From Thalassotalea loyana (GTDB taxonomy: Bacteria; Pseudomonadota; Gammaproteobacteria; Enterobacterales; Alteromonadaceae), in assembly GCF_030161435.1 (NCBI RefSeq), contig NZ_BSSV01000005.1, positions 248,001-312,000 on the forward strand: DNA of 64,000 nt, written 5' to 3'. Below are positions 53,730 to 63,104 of the stretch, piece after piece; within the stretch, counting starts at the first letter, position 1, and every line of letters starts with the position of its first letter. The translations under genes were made by a program, and so were the position numbers. The notes below the pieces were generated by a model. That model did no database searches and had not been told where the DNA came from. It was given only the letters and a program-made list of their open reading frames with translations.

Positions 53730-53745
53730 CTGTTGTTTCGTACAG
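53730..53745 (-). promoter_or_regulatory. LexA (SOS) box of lexA
   Basis: The 16 bases have the exact CTGT-N8-ACAG form, 7 bases before the lexA start codon. One clear box is visible, whereas E. coli lexA has two. Confidence 0.9.
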
Positions 53746-53761
53746 TGGTGTATTTATTGTC

Positions 53762-53789
53762 AGTATATAGCGCTAATTGGCAAACGCAA
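53762..53789 (-). promoter_or_regulatory. Candidate lexA promoter
   Basis: On the minus strand TTGCGT (53784-53789) and TATACT (53762-53767) are spaced by 16 bases, upstream of the SOS box, so bound LexA would block clearance from this promoter. Confidence 0.55.
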
Positions 53790-53846
53790 GCTTAAATGTT
53801 GATTATGCTTTGTGAATTAACGATTTACTCATATAAGATTGGCCCG

Positions 53847-54248
53847 TTACAGCATAAAGTTGAAGTCGTCGAGGGAGCCGATTGCGTCTAACTCAATCGC
53901 TTGTTGTCGTTCTTCTTCTGTTAACACATTGGTGAAGGGAGTGTTTCTGCGGAGCTTTCGCATCCGCTTGTCATATTCGATCACACCGTCGTAAAAGGCT
54001 TTTGGGTCACTTGGTGCAATATCCAACAAACTAAACCAGGTTAAATAGGCGCCATATCCCATTCGACCCTCTTCACGTTTTTGCTCCAGTGTTTCTTTTA
54101 CCTGCTCAATTAGCTCTGGCTTCGCAAGTACTTTTTTAGCCATAGCTTTATGAATCGCTAAAATTTGTTTATCAATAAAGTCATCACGTATCGTGGTTTT
54201 TTTAATTTGATAAGGTCGACGGTTGTTTCGTTTTTGTCGGTTGAACAT
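53847..54248 (-). CDS. Conserved hypothetical cytoplasmic protein
   Basis: A 133-residue protein begins with a very basic stretch (NRQKRNNRRPYQIKKTT), followed by mostly helical sequence (HKAMAKKVLAKPELIEQVKETL) and an acidic C-terminus. No membrane segment or catalytic motif is visible and I do not recognise the family. The N-terminus could bind nucleic acid. It lies between lexA and the tRNA gene on the same strand, without close linkage to either. Confidence 0.65.
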   Translation of the reverse strand: MFNRQKRNNRRPYQIKKTTIRDDFIDKQILAIHKAMAKKVLAKPELIEQVKETLEQKREEGRMGYGAYLTWFSLLDIAPSDPKAFYDGVIEYDKRMRKLRRNTPFTNVLTEEERQQAIELDAIGSLDDFNFML

Positions 54249-54347
54249 AATGTATTAACAGAAACGCTTGGTATTTCATTGTGAGGGAACTATAACGAGA
54301 AATACGTGAGGTGTTCAAATATGGATTAGCAATTTGATGATCAAGGC

Positions 54348-54422
54348 TGGCGCTCCCGACAGGAATCGAACCTGTAATTTAGACTCCGGAGGTCCACGTG
54401 ATATCCATTTCACCACGGGAGC
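54348..54422 (-). tRNA. tRNA-Arg (anticodon CCG)
   Basis: The minus strand folds into a full cloverleaf: acceptor GCTCCCG/CGGGAGC, D stem GTGA/TCAC, anticodon stem TGGAC/GTCTA with loop CTCCGGA (anticodon CCG, reads CGG), and T stem ACAGG/CCTGT with loop TTCGATT. The 3' CCA is encoded. No integrase or attachment duplication is visible beside it. Confidence 0.96.
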
Positions 54423-54503
54423 ACAGCTACAGGCGAGATTCTAGTCAAAAGCTTAACGCTTTACTAGCGGTAATTGTTTAACTGTTCAATTACCGCACAA
54501 TCT

Positions 54504-55772
54504 TTACAACTGTTTGTAAATTTCACCATTTTTCATGACGAAGCTAACATTTTCTAACGTCGCGATGTTCTTTAATGGGTTGCTATCAACAGCAATGACA
54601 TCAGCAAACTTTCCTTCTTCGAGGCTGCCGAGATTATCTTGCCATTTTAGCAGTCTTGCAGAATTGATGGTTGCCGCTTGAATAGCTTGTAGCGGTGTCA
54701 TACCAAACCTAACCATGCGCGAGAATTGTTTTGCATTATCTCCGTGAGGATATATACCTGCGTCAGAGCCTAACACCATTTTGGTTTTCGCTTTCACTGC
54801 GTTTGAAAAGCTCTCGCGTTGAACGGTGCCCACCTGGCGTTCTTTGTCGATGTTTTCTTGTGGTACACCGTTTTTTTCACCTTCTGCCAAGGTATATTCC
54901 GTATTGTAAATATCCATTGATAAATAAGTGCCGTGCTTTTTAGCAAGTGCAATAGTCTCTTTATCTAAAAAGCTAGCGTGCTCGATAGAGTCGACACCAG
55001 CTTTGATGGCGTACTTGATCCCTTCTGTACCGTGAGCATGCGCAGCGACGGTCCGTCCGTGCGTATGGGCTTCATCCACAATGGCTTTCATTTCTTCGAA
55101 TGTATATTGACGCTGACCAACTTTGGTTCCTTTCGAAAACACCCCGCCTGTGGCACAAAACTTAATCAAATCAACACCGTATTTTACATTTAGACGGACT
55201 TTTTCACGCACCGACCAAGGACCATCAGCAACACCATCTGATTTTTGTTTAAAACTATGATTTAAGGCATTGTTATCACAATGACCACCCGTTATGCCGA
55301 TAGATGGCCCAGATACCGCCATACGAGGTCCTTTGATTTCACCTGCATTGATGGCATTACGCAATGCAACGTCTTGATAGTCAGCAGCGCCAACATTTCG
55401 AATCGTTGTGAAACCCGCCATTAACGTTTTTTCTGCATTGACCACACCACCAATGAGCGCACGATGTGGTGATTGGAAAAATCGAGCATAGAAGCTCTTG
55501 GTAAGGTTTTGAACAACATGCGTATGCATGTCCATGAGGCCAGGTAAAAGGTACTTGTCACCAAGGTCAATGATTTTAGCGTCACTTGGCAAGTCGCTTT
55601 TATTAGCGGTAATGTCGATGATTTTGCCATTATCAATTACCAGATACTGATTTTTGAGAATATTACCTGTTTCGACGTCCAATAAATGTTTAGCGGTAAG
55701 TACGGTTGAGGCAGATGCTAACTGACATAAAAGTAAGCCTGAAAGGCCAAGTAAAGTGGTTATTTTTTTCAT
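54504..55772 (-). CDS. Exported amidohydrolase (imidazolonepropionase/prolidase-like)
   Basis: A signal peptide (MKKITTLLGLSGLLLCQLASAS) precedes an amidohydrolase barrel. The metal motif is GLMDMHTHVV, further ligands lie in FCATGGVFSKG (LIKFCATGG, possible metal-bridging Lys), VAAHAHG, SIEHASF and LGSDAGIYPHGDN. This pattern matches metal-dependent peptidases and lactonases of the Xaa-Pro dipeptidase-like group. The ATG at 55772 has AAGGATC upstream and starts the signal peptide; the frame itself extends to 55817. The substrate is unknown. Confidence 0.88.
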   Translation of the reverse strand: MKKITTLLGLSGLLLCQLASASTVLTAKHLLDVETGNILKNQYLVIDNGKIIDITANKSDLPSDAKIIDLGDKYLLPGLMDMHTHVVQNLTKSFYARFFQSPHRALIGGVVNAEKTLMAGFTTIRNVGAADYQDVALRNAINAGEIKGPRMAVSGPSIGITGGHCDNNALNHSFKQKSDGVADGPWSVREKVRLNVKYGVDLIKFCATGGVFSKGTKVGQRQYTFEEMKAIVDEAHTHGRTVAAHAHGTEGIKYAIKAGVDSIEHASFLDKETIALAKKHGTYLSMDIYNTEYTLAEGEKNGVPQENIDKERQVGTVQRESFSNAVKAKTKMVLGSDAGIYPHGDNAKQFSRMVRFGMTPLQAIQAATINSARLLKWQDNLGSLEEGKFADVIAVDSNPLKNIATLENVSFVMKNGEIYKQL

Positions 55773-55936
55773 GGGTGATCCTTGGTTGCTACCCAATTTA
55801 TAGAATAATGTACTCAACCAATCAATCGCTTGTTGTTTAAGTGCTGGTATTTCTCGATAAGTGAGTAGGTCGATTGCATCTATTTAACTGATTTCGTAAA
55901 GTAGCCAAGTTAATGATCCAATAAAGATATTTTAAA

Positions 55937-56587
55937 ATGACAGCATCACTTGGCAATCACCATTTATGTAAAGTAACCCTACTCGGGAATTTAGTGGCTA
56001 AGCCAGAAGTGAGATACTTTACTAAACCTGTATTGGCCGTTGCTGAAATCACGTTGGCAACGCATAGTCGTTGGTTTGATAAAGCGAGCAATCAGTTTAA
56101 AGAATGGACAGACTTTCACACGATTAAGGTCATTGGCGATATCGTCGAAGAAGCCCTGCTATATGCCGAAAAAGGCGATGTAATGCTAATTCATGGCTAC
56201 TTGCTGGATAGCGCAAAGTCTAGCAGGCAAATTGTTCATGCAAATTTCGCTCAACATTTTGCAAAAGGTTATGCTCAATCAATTAATCTCGTGCAATTGA
56301 GCGGTGAAGTAAATGCACCGATCAAGCTGGTAACAACCGCAAACGATAAACAAATGGCTGAGTTGTCATTAACCGTCAAACATCAAATCGTTTCTCCCGT
56401 ATCAGGTAAAAAGCAAGAATTTAAACTCTCGCGTTTGGTGCATGTTTGGGGAAAACAAGCACAATTTATTGCTAATAACGCGCAAGAAGGCAGTCAGTTG
56501 GTTGTTGAAGGTAAGTTGAGTTATCAAAATGATCAGCAAAAATCTCAGTTTATTGAAGCAAAACAGACGGTTGTTTTAAAAAGTTAA
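55937..56587 (+). CDS. SSB-like protein with two tandem OB folds
   Basis: Residues ~8-100 resemble a single-strand DNA-binding OB fold (CKVTLLGNLVAKPEVRYF, AEITLATHSRWFDKASNQFKEWTDFHTIKVIGD, GDVMLIHGYL). Residues ~115-215 show a second, diverged copy (NLVQLSGEVNAPIKL, AELSLTVKHQIV ... LVHVWGKQAQFIANNAQEGSQLVVEGKLSYQND). The acidic DDDIPF-type tip that recruits partners to bacterial SSB is missing. It is therefore not the housekeeping SSB. It may bind single-stranded nucleic acid in an accessory role. No ribosome site is strong. Confidence 0.7.
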   Translation: MTASLGNHHLCKVTLLGNLVAKPEVRYFTKPVLAVAEITLATHSRWFDKASNQFKEWTDFHTIKVIGDIVEEALLYAEKGDVMLIHGYLLDSAKSSRQIVHANFAQHFAKGYAQSINLVQLSGEVNAPIKLVTTANDKQMAELSLTVKHQIVSPVSGKKQEFKLSRLVHVWGKQAQFIANNAQEGSQLVVEGKLSYQNDQQKSQFIEAKQTVVLKS

Positions 56588-56666
56588 GCAAAATTTGCTT
56601 ACAATTTGTTGAGCTACAAATAGAATTTCTGCATACTTGGATAAATGATGCCGTAAGAAGGAATGA

Positions 56667-58742
56667 GTGGCTAACATGCTTTACTCTGGTAAAAGCAGTA
56701 GATACTGTCGAGGTGCATATCACTTTATGATATGCATGTTGTTGCTGTTGTGTTTCTCAAGTCAGTCATTTGCTCAGTCAATTCAGGCAAAGCTTCCCAA
56801 GCAATTATCGTCGCTTTCAAGCAAACGCTTTGTTCAAATACCCAACCAATCAAGCTTCTTCGCCTTTAATGCTTCTGGCGATATATATTTGTTAGATGTT
56901 GAACAGGAACGTGAGCTTATTGTTTATCCGACGCCAATAATATCGCTAAAACAATCACTTTCTGTCGATAATGCGACGTTGTTTGCTGTCGCTTTACACC
57001 CGAGCTTTTCGATAGCTGGAAAAGCGGGTAGTGGCACCTTCTATACTGCACATCGAGTGCCGTTTGATGAAAAAAGCTCGACGGTGCGTCTTGCACATCA
57101 GGCACCACGCAATGCCTATGATATTGTTGTCAGCGAATGGATTTATTTATCGCATAGCAAGCAAGTTGCTGAAAACAGTAAACGTGAACTGTTCCGTATA
57201 GCGTCAAATGATAGTGAATTTGATGTTAAACAATTGAGCTTTAATCCACACCTAAAACCATGGCAAGAAAACTATGGCATCTTACATGTGTTGCTCGGTT
57301 CATCAGGAAACAATAATAGCGCGATATTTAGTGGTAGTGTTTTACGTATTAATCCGACGCCATTTGGCTTAAAACAGTATACGGTGCCAATCAATAATCC
57401 GTATAACCAGCACAGTGATATCGCCAATGAAATTGCGTTATACAACATTGAACAACCCACTGTACTTGTTTGGCAAAAGAACAGTCATCATGATTTGCTT
57501 GTTCATCATTATAAAAATGCAAGTCCTGTTGTTTCATCTCTGTCATTTGGTGACAACCTCAAAGCCGTTAAGCCTGAATATCAATTCTCGCTCAATGACA
57601 AAGCTACGTTTTCAAAGTTACATTATTTAGCACCTAATAAGCTCGACTCGTCGCCGACCTATCTTACTTTAGATCATGACCGCGCTGCTTTAGATAGAGT
57701 GTCGTTTGTTGATAATAAGCAACATATCGAACCGAGCGATTTGTTGGGTGACGGTGGCTTGCCGGCTAACACTGTGTTGGTCAAGGTGGCAGAATCGTTT
57801 ATCGCTTTGTATTCGGTGTCAGATCAGGTCTTGATGTTGATGAGCTATCTGCCAACGGTTTCAGCTGAAAAGGCAACTGTTGAGCAGAACAAAGTGTCTG
57901 AGAGTAAAAATGGTCCTTTCCTGTATTTAACATTCATCATTTTGGTGACACTCATTCTGTGGCTGAATCGAGAAAAAATTGCTGAAGAAAATGCAAAGCG
58001 TAAGATTCGTCAACAATATGCTCGTGTTGAGATCATTGACGGTGAAGTGTGCCTGTATAATCGACATGAAGAGACTATCGCGAAAAGATTAAATCCACGT
58101 AATATTGTGGTCAGTGAATTACTACTTAATCAACAAATAGTAAACCAGGTCAATGCTGAGGAGCTGCCATTTACTAATGATGTAGAGGCCGATATTAAAG
58201 GGGTATTTAATCGAGAATACCATTCCAAAATGTATGGTAAGCGTGTACGTCAGGTACAACTTCAGTTACTCGACAGCAAAGGTAAGAAGTATTTAATTTG
58301 TCCCTATTTTAGAATAGGTGACCAGCGCTATACTAAATTACATTTTAAACCAAGCCTTGCCCTACTAATTGATTTCCAATGGCAAATTTCAGGGATCATT
58401 AACCCCAATAGTACGCCTGAAAGAAAAAAAGAAATTATTCCTGATGAAGCAGCGCTTAAACCAGCTAAGGTACAAATCCAAAGGCCAGCACCTGTATCAA
58501 AAGTGCCACGTGAGAGTAAGGCTGAAACTCCTGTTGCGAAGGCGCAATCTCAAGAACAAAGTAAACCACTTGACGGTGTTAGCGACAGTGAAAAAAGCAA
58601 ACCAGTGAGTAAAGAAGTGCAAGACACTAAGATCGTCGATGCCATAGAGAAGCTGGTAAAATTGCACCAGGAAGGTTTCTTAGATGATGATGAATTTGCT
58701 AACGCAAAAGCTAAACCGTTACAAAGCTTAGTTGATCAATAA
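56667..58742 (+). CDS. Membrane protein with periplasmic propeller-like domain and SHOCT-like tail
   Basis: A signal segment (~20-37) leads to a ~380-residue extracytoplasmic part with strand-rich repeats that recall a beta-propeller of the glucose/sorbosone dehydrogenase type. It has FAVALHPSF and LLGSSGNNNSAIFSGSVLRINP but no clear catalytic set. A membrane helix at ~417-432 (YLTFIILVTLILWL) is followed by a cytoplasmic region, a Pro/Lys/Ser-rich linker and a C-terminal SHOCT-like motif (IEKLVKLHQEGFLDDDEFANAK). AAGGA precedes the GTG start by 4 bases; an ATG three codons later is an alternative. Function unknown. Confidence 0.7.
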   Translation: MANMLYSGKSSRYCRGAYHFMICMLLLLCFSSQSFAQSIQAKLPKQLSSLSSKRFVQIPNQSSFFAFNASGDIYLLDVEQERELIVYPTPIISLKQSLSVDNATLFAVALHPSFSIAGKAGSGTFYTAHRVPFDEKSSTVRLAHQAPRNAYDIVVSEWIYLSHSKQVAENSKRELFRIASNDSEFDVKQLSFNPHLKPWQENYGILHVLLGSSGNNNSAIFSGSVLRINPTPFGLKQYTVPINNPYNQHSDIANEIALYNIEQPTVLVWQKNSHHDLLVHHYKNASPVVSSLSFGDNLKAVKPEYQFSLNDKATFSKLHYLAPNKLDSSPTYLTLDHDRAALDRVSFVDNKQHIEPSDLLGDGGLPANTVLVKVAESFIALYSVSDQVLMLMSYLPTVSAEKATVEQNKVSESKNGPFLYLTFIILVTLILWLNREKIAEENAKRKIRQQYARVEIIDGEVCLYNRHEETIAKRLNPRNIVVSELLLNQQIVNQVNAEELPFTNDVEADIKGVFNREYHSKMYGKRVRQVQLQLLDSKGKKYLICPYFRIGDQRYTKLHFKPSLALLIDFQWQISGIINPNSTPERKKEIIPDEAALKPAKVQIQRPAPVSKVPRESKAETPVAKAQSQEQSKPLDGVSDSEKSKPVSKEVQDTKIVDAIEKLVKLHQEGFLDDDEFANAKAKPLQSLVDQ

Positions 58743-58792
58743 GCGACAAATCTCGACAATAGGCGCGCAAGTTAGTCGTTGATGAGTGTTTT

Positions 58793-59227
58793 ATGGTGCG
58801 TGCAGTCCAGTACTTATTATTAATTTTTTGTTTTTTCCCTGTCATGAGCTTCGCCAAAACAACGTTTGGTGATGTTGTCGTATCTCGTGTTGTCTCTGTG
58901 TATGATGGCGATACATTTCGAGTCGACATTGACCATTGGCCAGCATTAGTTGGTCAGAATGCCCCGATTCGCGTGAAGCAGGTTGATACACCTGAGCTAA
59001 GAGGAAAGTGTCCAAGTGAAAAGGCATTAGCGAAACAAGCAAAAATTTTCACTCAAGCTTTACTGAGAAATAGTGCTCAAGTTGAGTTACGCAACATAGA
59101 GCGTGGCAAGTATTTTAGAATTTTGGCTGATGTTTATATCGATAATCAGAGCCTAGCAAGTTTATTGATCGCGAATAATCTTGCAAGGCCGTATCAAGGC
59201 GGAAAGCGAAGTGGTTGGTGTGAATAA
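58793..59227 (+). CDS. Exported thermonuclease-like (SNase-fold) nuclease
   Basis: A signal peptide (~1-22, ending FAKT) precedes a staphylococcal-nuclease fold: VVSVYDGDTFRVDID, IRVKQVDTPELRGKCPSEKALA, and VELRNIERGKYFRILADVYID with the catalytic Arg/Glu region, then LARPYQGGKR. These are the thermonuclease hallmarks. At 144 residues it is compact. It ends within the start of the VTT gene (8-base overlap), so the two are co-transcribed. Confidence 0.87.
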   Translation: MVRAVQYLLLIFCFFPVMSFAKTTFGDVVVSRVVSVYDGDTFRVDIDHWPALVGQNAPIRVKQVDTPELRGKCPSEKALAKQAKIFTQALLRNSAQVELRNIERGKYFRILADVYIDNQSLASLLIANNLARPYQGGKRSGWCE

Positions 59228-59888
59228 GTCAATAATCCTGACAACGATTGTTGCAATCGCACTTTTTGCGTTGGCGATAATTCCCAGTCAACTTTGGTTA
59301 ACTCAAGATAATATATCTGCTTGGATAGATACCTGGCTTCCAGAGGGTTTATTACTTCAGGTCATTAGTTTGTATGGCGTGTTTGCCCTAGCATTAACGC
59401 TTGGGGTGCCAAGACAATTTGCTGCTATTGCATGTGGTTATATTCTAGGTCAATGGGCAGGTATGCTCGTCGGCTTGTTTGCAGCGGTCAGTGCTTGTTT
59501 CTTAACGTCAATAATGGCGCGATTTATGTTCGCTGATTTTGTCGGTCGTAGATTTCACAAACAGCAGAACGCAATCTATCAATTCTTGTCGATTAACGAA
59601 TTTACCAAAGCACTAATTATCCGTTTGTTGCCGGTAGGCAGTAACTTTTTGACAAATGTTGTTGCCGGCTCATGCAACATAAAGCTTGCTCCTTTTATTG
59701 CAGGGAGTGCATTAGGCTTTATACCTCAAATGCTGATATTTAGCTTAGTTGGAGCAGGCGTAAAACTGAGCAGCTCGACCCATATTTTATCAGCTGGAGC
59801 GTTGTTCGTTGTAGCACTTATACTTGGCTTTTGGCTATACAAACAAGAATCGCAAGCAAAAAAAAAGGGGTCTAAGTCATTCGACTAA
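59220..59888 (+). CDS. VTT/TVP38-family membrane protein
   Basis: Five to six membrane segments surround the VTT signatures: FALALTLGVPRQFAAIACGYILGQWAG and LIIRLLPVGSNFLTNVVAGSCNIKLAPFIAGSALGFIPQM. Members (TMEM64/DedA-like) are thought to move or scramble lipids. The start is the GTG at 59220, overlapping the nuclease stop; a longer frame from a TTG at 59181 is less likely. The terminator overlaps its stop codon. Confidence 0.88.
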   Translation: MNKSIILTTIVAIALFALAIIPSQLWLTQDNISAWIDTWLPEGLLLQVISLYGVFALALTLGVPRQFAAIACGYILGQWAGMLVGLFAAVSACFLTSIMARFMFADFVGRRFHKQQNAIYQFLSINEFTKALIIRLLPVGSNFLTNVVAGSCNIKLAPFIAGSALGFIPQMLIFSLVGAGVKLSSSTHILSAGALFVVALILGFWLYKQESQAKKKGSKSFD

Positions 59889-59894
59889 GACCCC
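59867..59894 (+). terminator. Terminator between VTT gene and dsbA
   Basis: GGGGTCT (59867-59873) and AGACCCC (59888-59894) plus an inner GTC/GAC pair form a stem with one mismatch. A nine-base A run on the left and a T-rich right side make it bidirectional. Confidence 0.8.
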
Positions 59895-59912
59895 CTTTAT
59901 TATCTGTTTCAT

Positions 59913-60545
59913 TTAGCCAAGCGATAATAAGTGCTTAACTAAATTGCTGTAATCGCCTTTCAAGTTGTTACGATCTAACTCTTGCATGTTGATTAGGTAC
60001 TTACCATTAACAATAACGGCAGGAACACCTTTAATAGCGCCACGACGACCGAAGTATTCTTGTGTTTTCTTCATCGCTTTGGCTTGTGAATTAACACTGA
60101 AGCTTTTCATTAACTTGTCAAACTTGGCACCGTCTACGCCATTTAAAACGAATAGGTTACGTAAGTCTTTTTCAGATGAGAACGTTGCTCGTTGCACCTG
60201 AACGTAGTTAAACATTGCGCCAACTAGCTTTTCTTCCATTTTTAATTGCTTAGCAATAACTAAACCTTTCGTTAACATAAACTGTGTATCAGTTGATGCC
60301 ATGCGTAAAAAGTCTACGTGATTACGTTCAAACGACACATCTTCAGGTAATTGTTTCTTAATGTCAGCCATAAATGGTTCGAAGCTAAAACAATGAGGAC
60401 AGTAGAAAGAGAAGAACTCACGTAATTCTGGTTTTTTAGACGCTTTGTCGCTGACTACTGTGTAGTGTTTACCTTCTTCATACTGCGCTGCGTTTGCCAG
60501 AAATGGCATCGCAATCAATAAAAATAAACCAATAATTTTTTTCAT
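59913..60545 (-). CDS. dsbA: Periplasmic thiol:disulfide oxidoreductase DsbA
   Basis: DsbA introduces disulfides into exported proteins. A signal peptide (MKKIIGLFLLIAMPFLANA) precedes the thioredoxin fold with active site YCPHCFSFEPF (CPHC) and the cis-Pro loop GVPAVIVNGKY. The helical insert (FNYVQVQRATFSSEKDLRNLF) is DsbA-like. Length 210 fits. It follows srkA by 25 bases on the same strand, the classical srkA-dsbA (yihE-dsbA) pair. Confidence 0.96.
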   Translation of the reverse strand: MKKIIGLFLLIAMPFLANAAQYEEGKHYTVVSDKASKKPELREFFSFYCPHCFSFEPFMADIKKQLPEDVSFERNHVDFLRMASTDTQFMLTKGLVIAKQLKMEEKLVGAMFNYVQVQRATFSSEKDLRNLFVLNGVDGAKFDKLMKSFSVNSQAKAMKKTQEYFGRRGAIKGVPAVIVNGKYLINMQELDRNNLKGDYSNLVKHLLSLG

Positions 60546-60570
60546 AATACTGCTTTCCTTCTAGTTGCCC

Positions 60571-61545
60571 TTACGGCAATAAACTGAGCGGCGGTTGTTG
60601 TAAGGCAGACATTTGCTCCTTGAGCATTAATATTTGTTGTTCCCAATATTTTTCCGTATTAAACCACGGAAAGTTACGAGGGAATGCTGGGTCTTGCCAT
60701 CGTTTACACAACCAAGCCATATAATTTACAACTCGCATTGTACGCAATGATTCTATCAAGGCAAGTTGTGCGTTATCAAACGAATTAAACTCTTCATAGC
60801 CACAAAGTAAGGTGTCTAATTGTAACAATTGTTGTTGTCTATCGCCTGAAAGCATCATCCAGAGGTCTTGAATAGCAGGCCCCATACGACAATCGTCGAG
60901 ATCTACAAAATGGGGTCCATCGTCTGTCCAAAGGATGTTTCCGGCATGACAATCACCATGTAAACGAATCATATCATGATTTGTAAATTGACCTGATGCT
61001 TCCGAAATGACTTGCGATAATATGGTCTCAAAAGCTGTTTCTAGGCTAGGAGGAACAAATTCTGAAGTCAAAATCGTTTGTTTAGCATCGTTCAAGAATT
61101 CTTGAGTATTGAAATCAGGCCTGTGCTGAAAAGTGGACTTCTGAGATATGGCGTGTATGCGTCCAATAAAACGTCCCATCCATTCGAGCTGATCAAGGTT
61201 ATCTACCTCAAAGATTCGCCCGCCACGGCAAGGATAAAGTGCGAAGTGGTAACCTTGATGTTCGAATAGACTTTTTCCGTCAAACACCAGCGGAGCAACA
61301 ATAGGTAACTCTTCTTGAGCAAGCTCTAACGCAAAATCGTGCTCTTCTTGGATCTGTTCAAGTGACCATCGTTGAGGACGATAAAACTTGGTTACATACT
61401 TTACTTTGTTGTCGTCATGAAACTGATAGACACGGTTTTCATAACTGTTTAGAGGTAATAGGCCGCTCTCAACATAAATGCCTAACTGCTCGATGGCATC
61501 GAGCATGACATCAGGAGAGAGCGAACTGAAATTAAATACTGCCAT
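60571..61545 (-). CDS. srkA: Stress response kinase A (SrkA/YihE)
   Basis: This Ser/Thr kinase of the choline-kinase-like fold acts in envelope and oxidative stress survival. The catalytic loop is HGDCHAGNILW and the metal site FVDLDDC. SYENRVYQFHDD and TKFYRPQRWS near the start are YihE hallmarks. Length 324 fits E. coli SrkA (328). It starts within the ccoG stop (TAATG) and is followed by dsbA. Confidence 0.96.
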   Translation of the reverse strand: MAVFNFSSLSPDVMLDAIEQLGIYVESGLLPLNSYENRVYQFHDDNKVKYVTKFYRPQRWSLEQIQEEHDFALELAQEELPIVAPLVFDGKSLFEHQGYHFALYPCRGGRIFEVDNLDQLEWMGRFIGRIHAISQKSTFQHRPDFNTQEFLNDAKQTILTSEFVPPSLETAFETILSQVISEASGQFTNHDMIRLHGDCHAGNILWTDDGPHFVDLDDCRMGPAIQDLWMMLSGDRQQQLLQLDTLLCGYEEFNSFDNAQLALIESLRTMRVVNYMAWLCKRWQDPAFPRNFPWFNTEKYWEQQILMLKEQMSALQQPPLSLLP

Positions 61546-62984
61546 TAACGTTTATTAAAGAATCGACTGTCGTGTTCTACATAAACGCTATCTTCGCTGT
61601 TAACGAGCTCAATGACAAATGTTATATCCGTCATATAACCATCTAAATCATACGGATCTGCAGCAATACTGATTGGCAAGGTATAAACACTCGCCGCTTT
61701 TATGACAACTTCTTGCTCACCAATCCAACGAGCATTGTCTATTCCTTTAACTGAGAGCTTGTATGTATTGTCGGTTTGCGACTTGTTTAGGATTTTTAAG
61801 GTGTAGACGTTTTCTATTTCACCATCAAAATTTTCTCGTGCTAATTCCGTGCGATCACGAATGATATCTAATGCGACGGGAACACGTGTTGCGATACCGT
61901 AACTCATCATCGCAGCAAACACGGTCAGAATTATTGCGTAGCCAATCAACTTAGGACGAATTAAATGGACTTTTTTGCCTTCTAAGTCATGCTCTGTGGT
62001 GTAACGAATTAGACCACGAGGGTATTTCATTCTATCCATCACGCCATCACACGCATCGATACAAGAGCCACAGTTGATACACTCATACTGCAAACCATTT
62101 CGGATATCGATACCCGTCGGGCATACTTGGACACATAAGTTACAGTCAATACAATCGCCTAATCCGAGTTCTTTAGGATCTTGTTTACGGCCGCGAGCAC
62201 CACGGTTTTCGCCTCGATTAAAGTCATACGTTACTGTTAACGTATCTTTATCGAACATCGCTGACTGAAACCGTGCGTATGGACACATGTGTAGACACAT
62301 GATTTCACGCATCCATCCTGCGTTACCGTAGGTACAGAAAGTGAAAAATAATACAACGGCCACTACGGTAATAGAGGCATTGAAGGTGAAAAAGTCGATA
62401 AATAGCTCATCAACTGGCGTAAAGTAGCCGGCGAAAGTCAACGATGTTAGTAGTGCAACGAATAGCCAACATATATGTTTGAGTGATTTTTTGATGAATT
62501 TATCTTTATTCATCTTCTGTTGATCGAGCTTTTTACGTTGATTTGCCGTGCCTTCTATCTTTTCTTCAAACCAGATGAAGATGAAGGTCCATACCGTTTG
62601 AGGGCACAGGTAACCGCACCAAACACGCCCTAAAAAGGTGGTAACGAAGAACAATAAAAAAGCACTGAACATCAACAACCAAGCGAATAAGGTTAAATCT
62701 TGAGGCCATAGGGTTAGGCCGAAAATATTGAAACGTTGTTCACCAATGTCGAATAACACGGCTTGATGGCCGTTAAATTGAATCCAAGGCAAAAGAGCAA
62801 AGGCTGCCATGAAAAAAAAGTTCATACGCTGCCTGAGTCGTTGGAAAAAACCTTCCACTTTGCGCACGTAAATTTGATCACGTGGTTGGTACTTCTCCGC
62901 CGAACCATGCTTCGCAGGATGGATATTGACGTTTTTTACTGGGATATGAACTACAGGTTTGGTATCTTTACGGTCAGAGCTCAC
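61545..62984 (-). CDS. ccoG: Cytochrome c oxidase accessory protein CcoG (FixG/RdxA)
   Basis: CcoG is a membrane Fe-S protein that reduces copper for assembly of cbb3-type oxidase. Several membrane helices include VWCGYLCPQTVWTFIFIWFEE (a cysteine pair) and the two [4Fe-4S] motifs are CIDCNLCVQVCPTGIDIR and CINCGSCIDACDGV. The C-terminal ~100 residues form an Ig-like periplasmic domain. Length 479 fits. No cbb3 genes are in the window; they must lie elsewhere. Confidence 0.95.
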   Translation of the reverse strand: MSSDRKDTKPVVHIPVKNVNIHPAKHGSAEKYQPRDQIYVRKVEGFFQRLRQRMNFFFMAAFALLPWIQFNGHQAVLFDIGEQRFNIFGLTLWPQDLTLFAWLLMFSAFLLFFVTTFLGRVWCGYLCPQTVWTFIFIWFEEKIEGTANQRKKLDQQKMNKDKFIKKSLKHICWLFVALLTSLTFAGYFTPVDELFIDFFTFNASITVVAVVLFFTFCTYGNAGWMREIMCLHMCPYARFQSAMFDKDTLTVTYDFNRGENRGARGRKQDPKELGLGDCIDCNLCVQVCPTGIDIRNGLQYECINCGSCIDACDGVMDRMKYPRGLIRYTTEHDLEGKKVHLIRPKLIGYAIILTVFAAMMSYGIATRVPVALDIIRDRTELARENFDGEIENVYTLKILNKSQTDNTYKLSVKGIDNARWIGEQEVVIKAASVYTLPISIAADPYDLDGYMTDITFVIELVNSEDSVYVEHDSRFFNKR

Positions 62985-63104
62985 GAGCTTTCCTTAACGA
63001 TAATGTTTTGTTAAGTCACTATCAGTACATCATGACGAAAGCGTTAATGTAATGTTAGTAATTTTGTTTTATTGAGAAAATACATTTTGATTATAAGCTA
63101 AGCC

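Noticed and set aside
54348-54422. The tRNA-Arg gene as an integration site for a mobile element
   Set aside because: No integrase, direct repeat of the tRNA 3' end or phage gene is found on either side.
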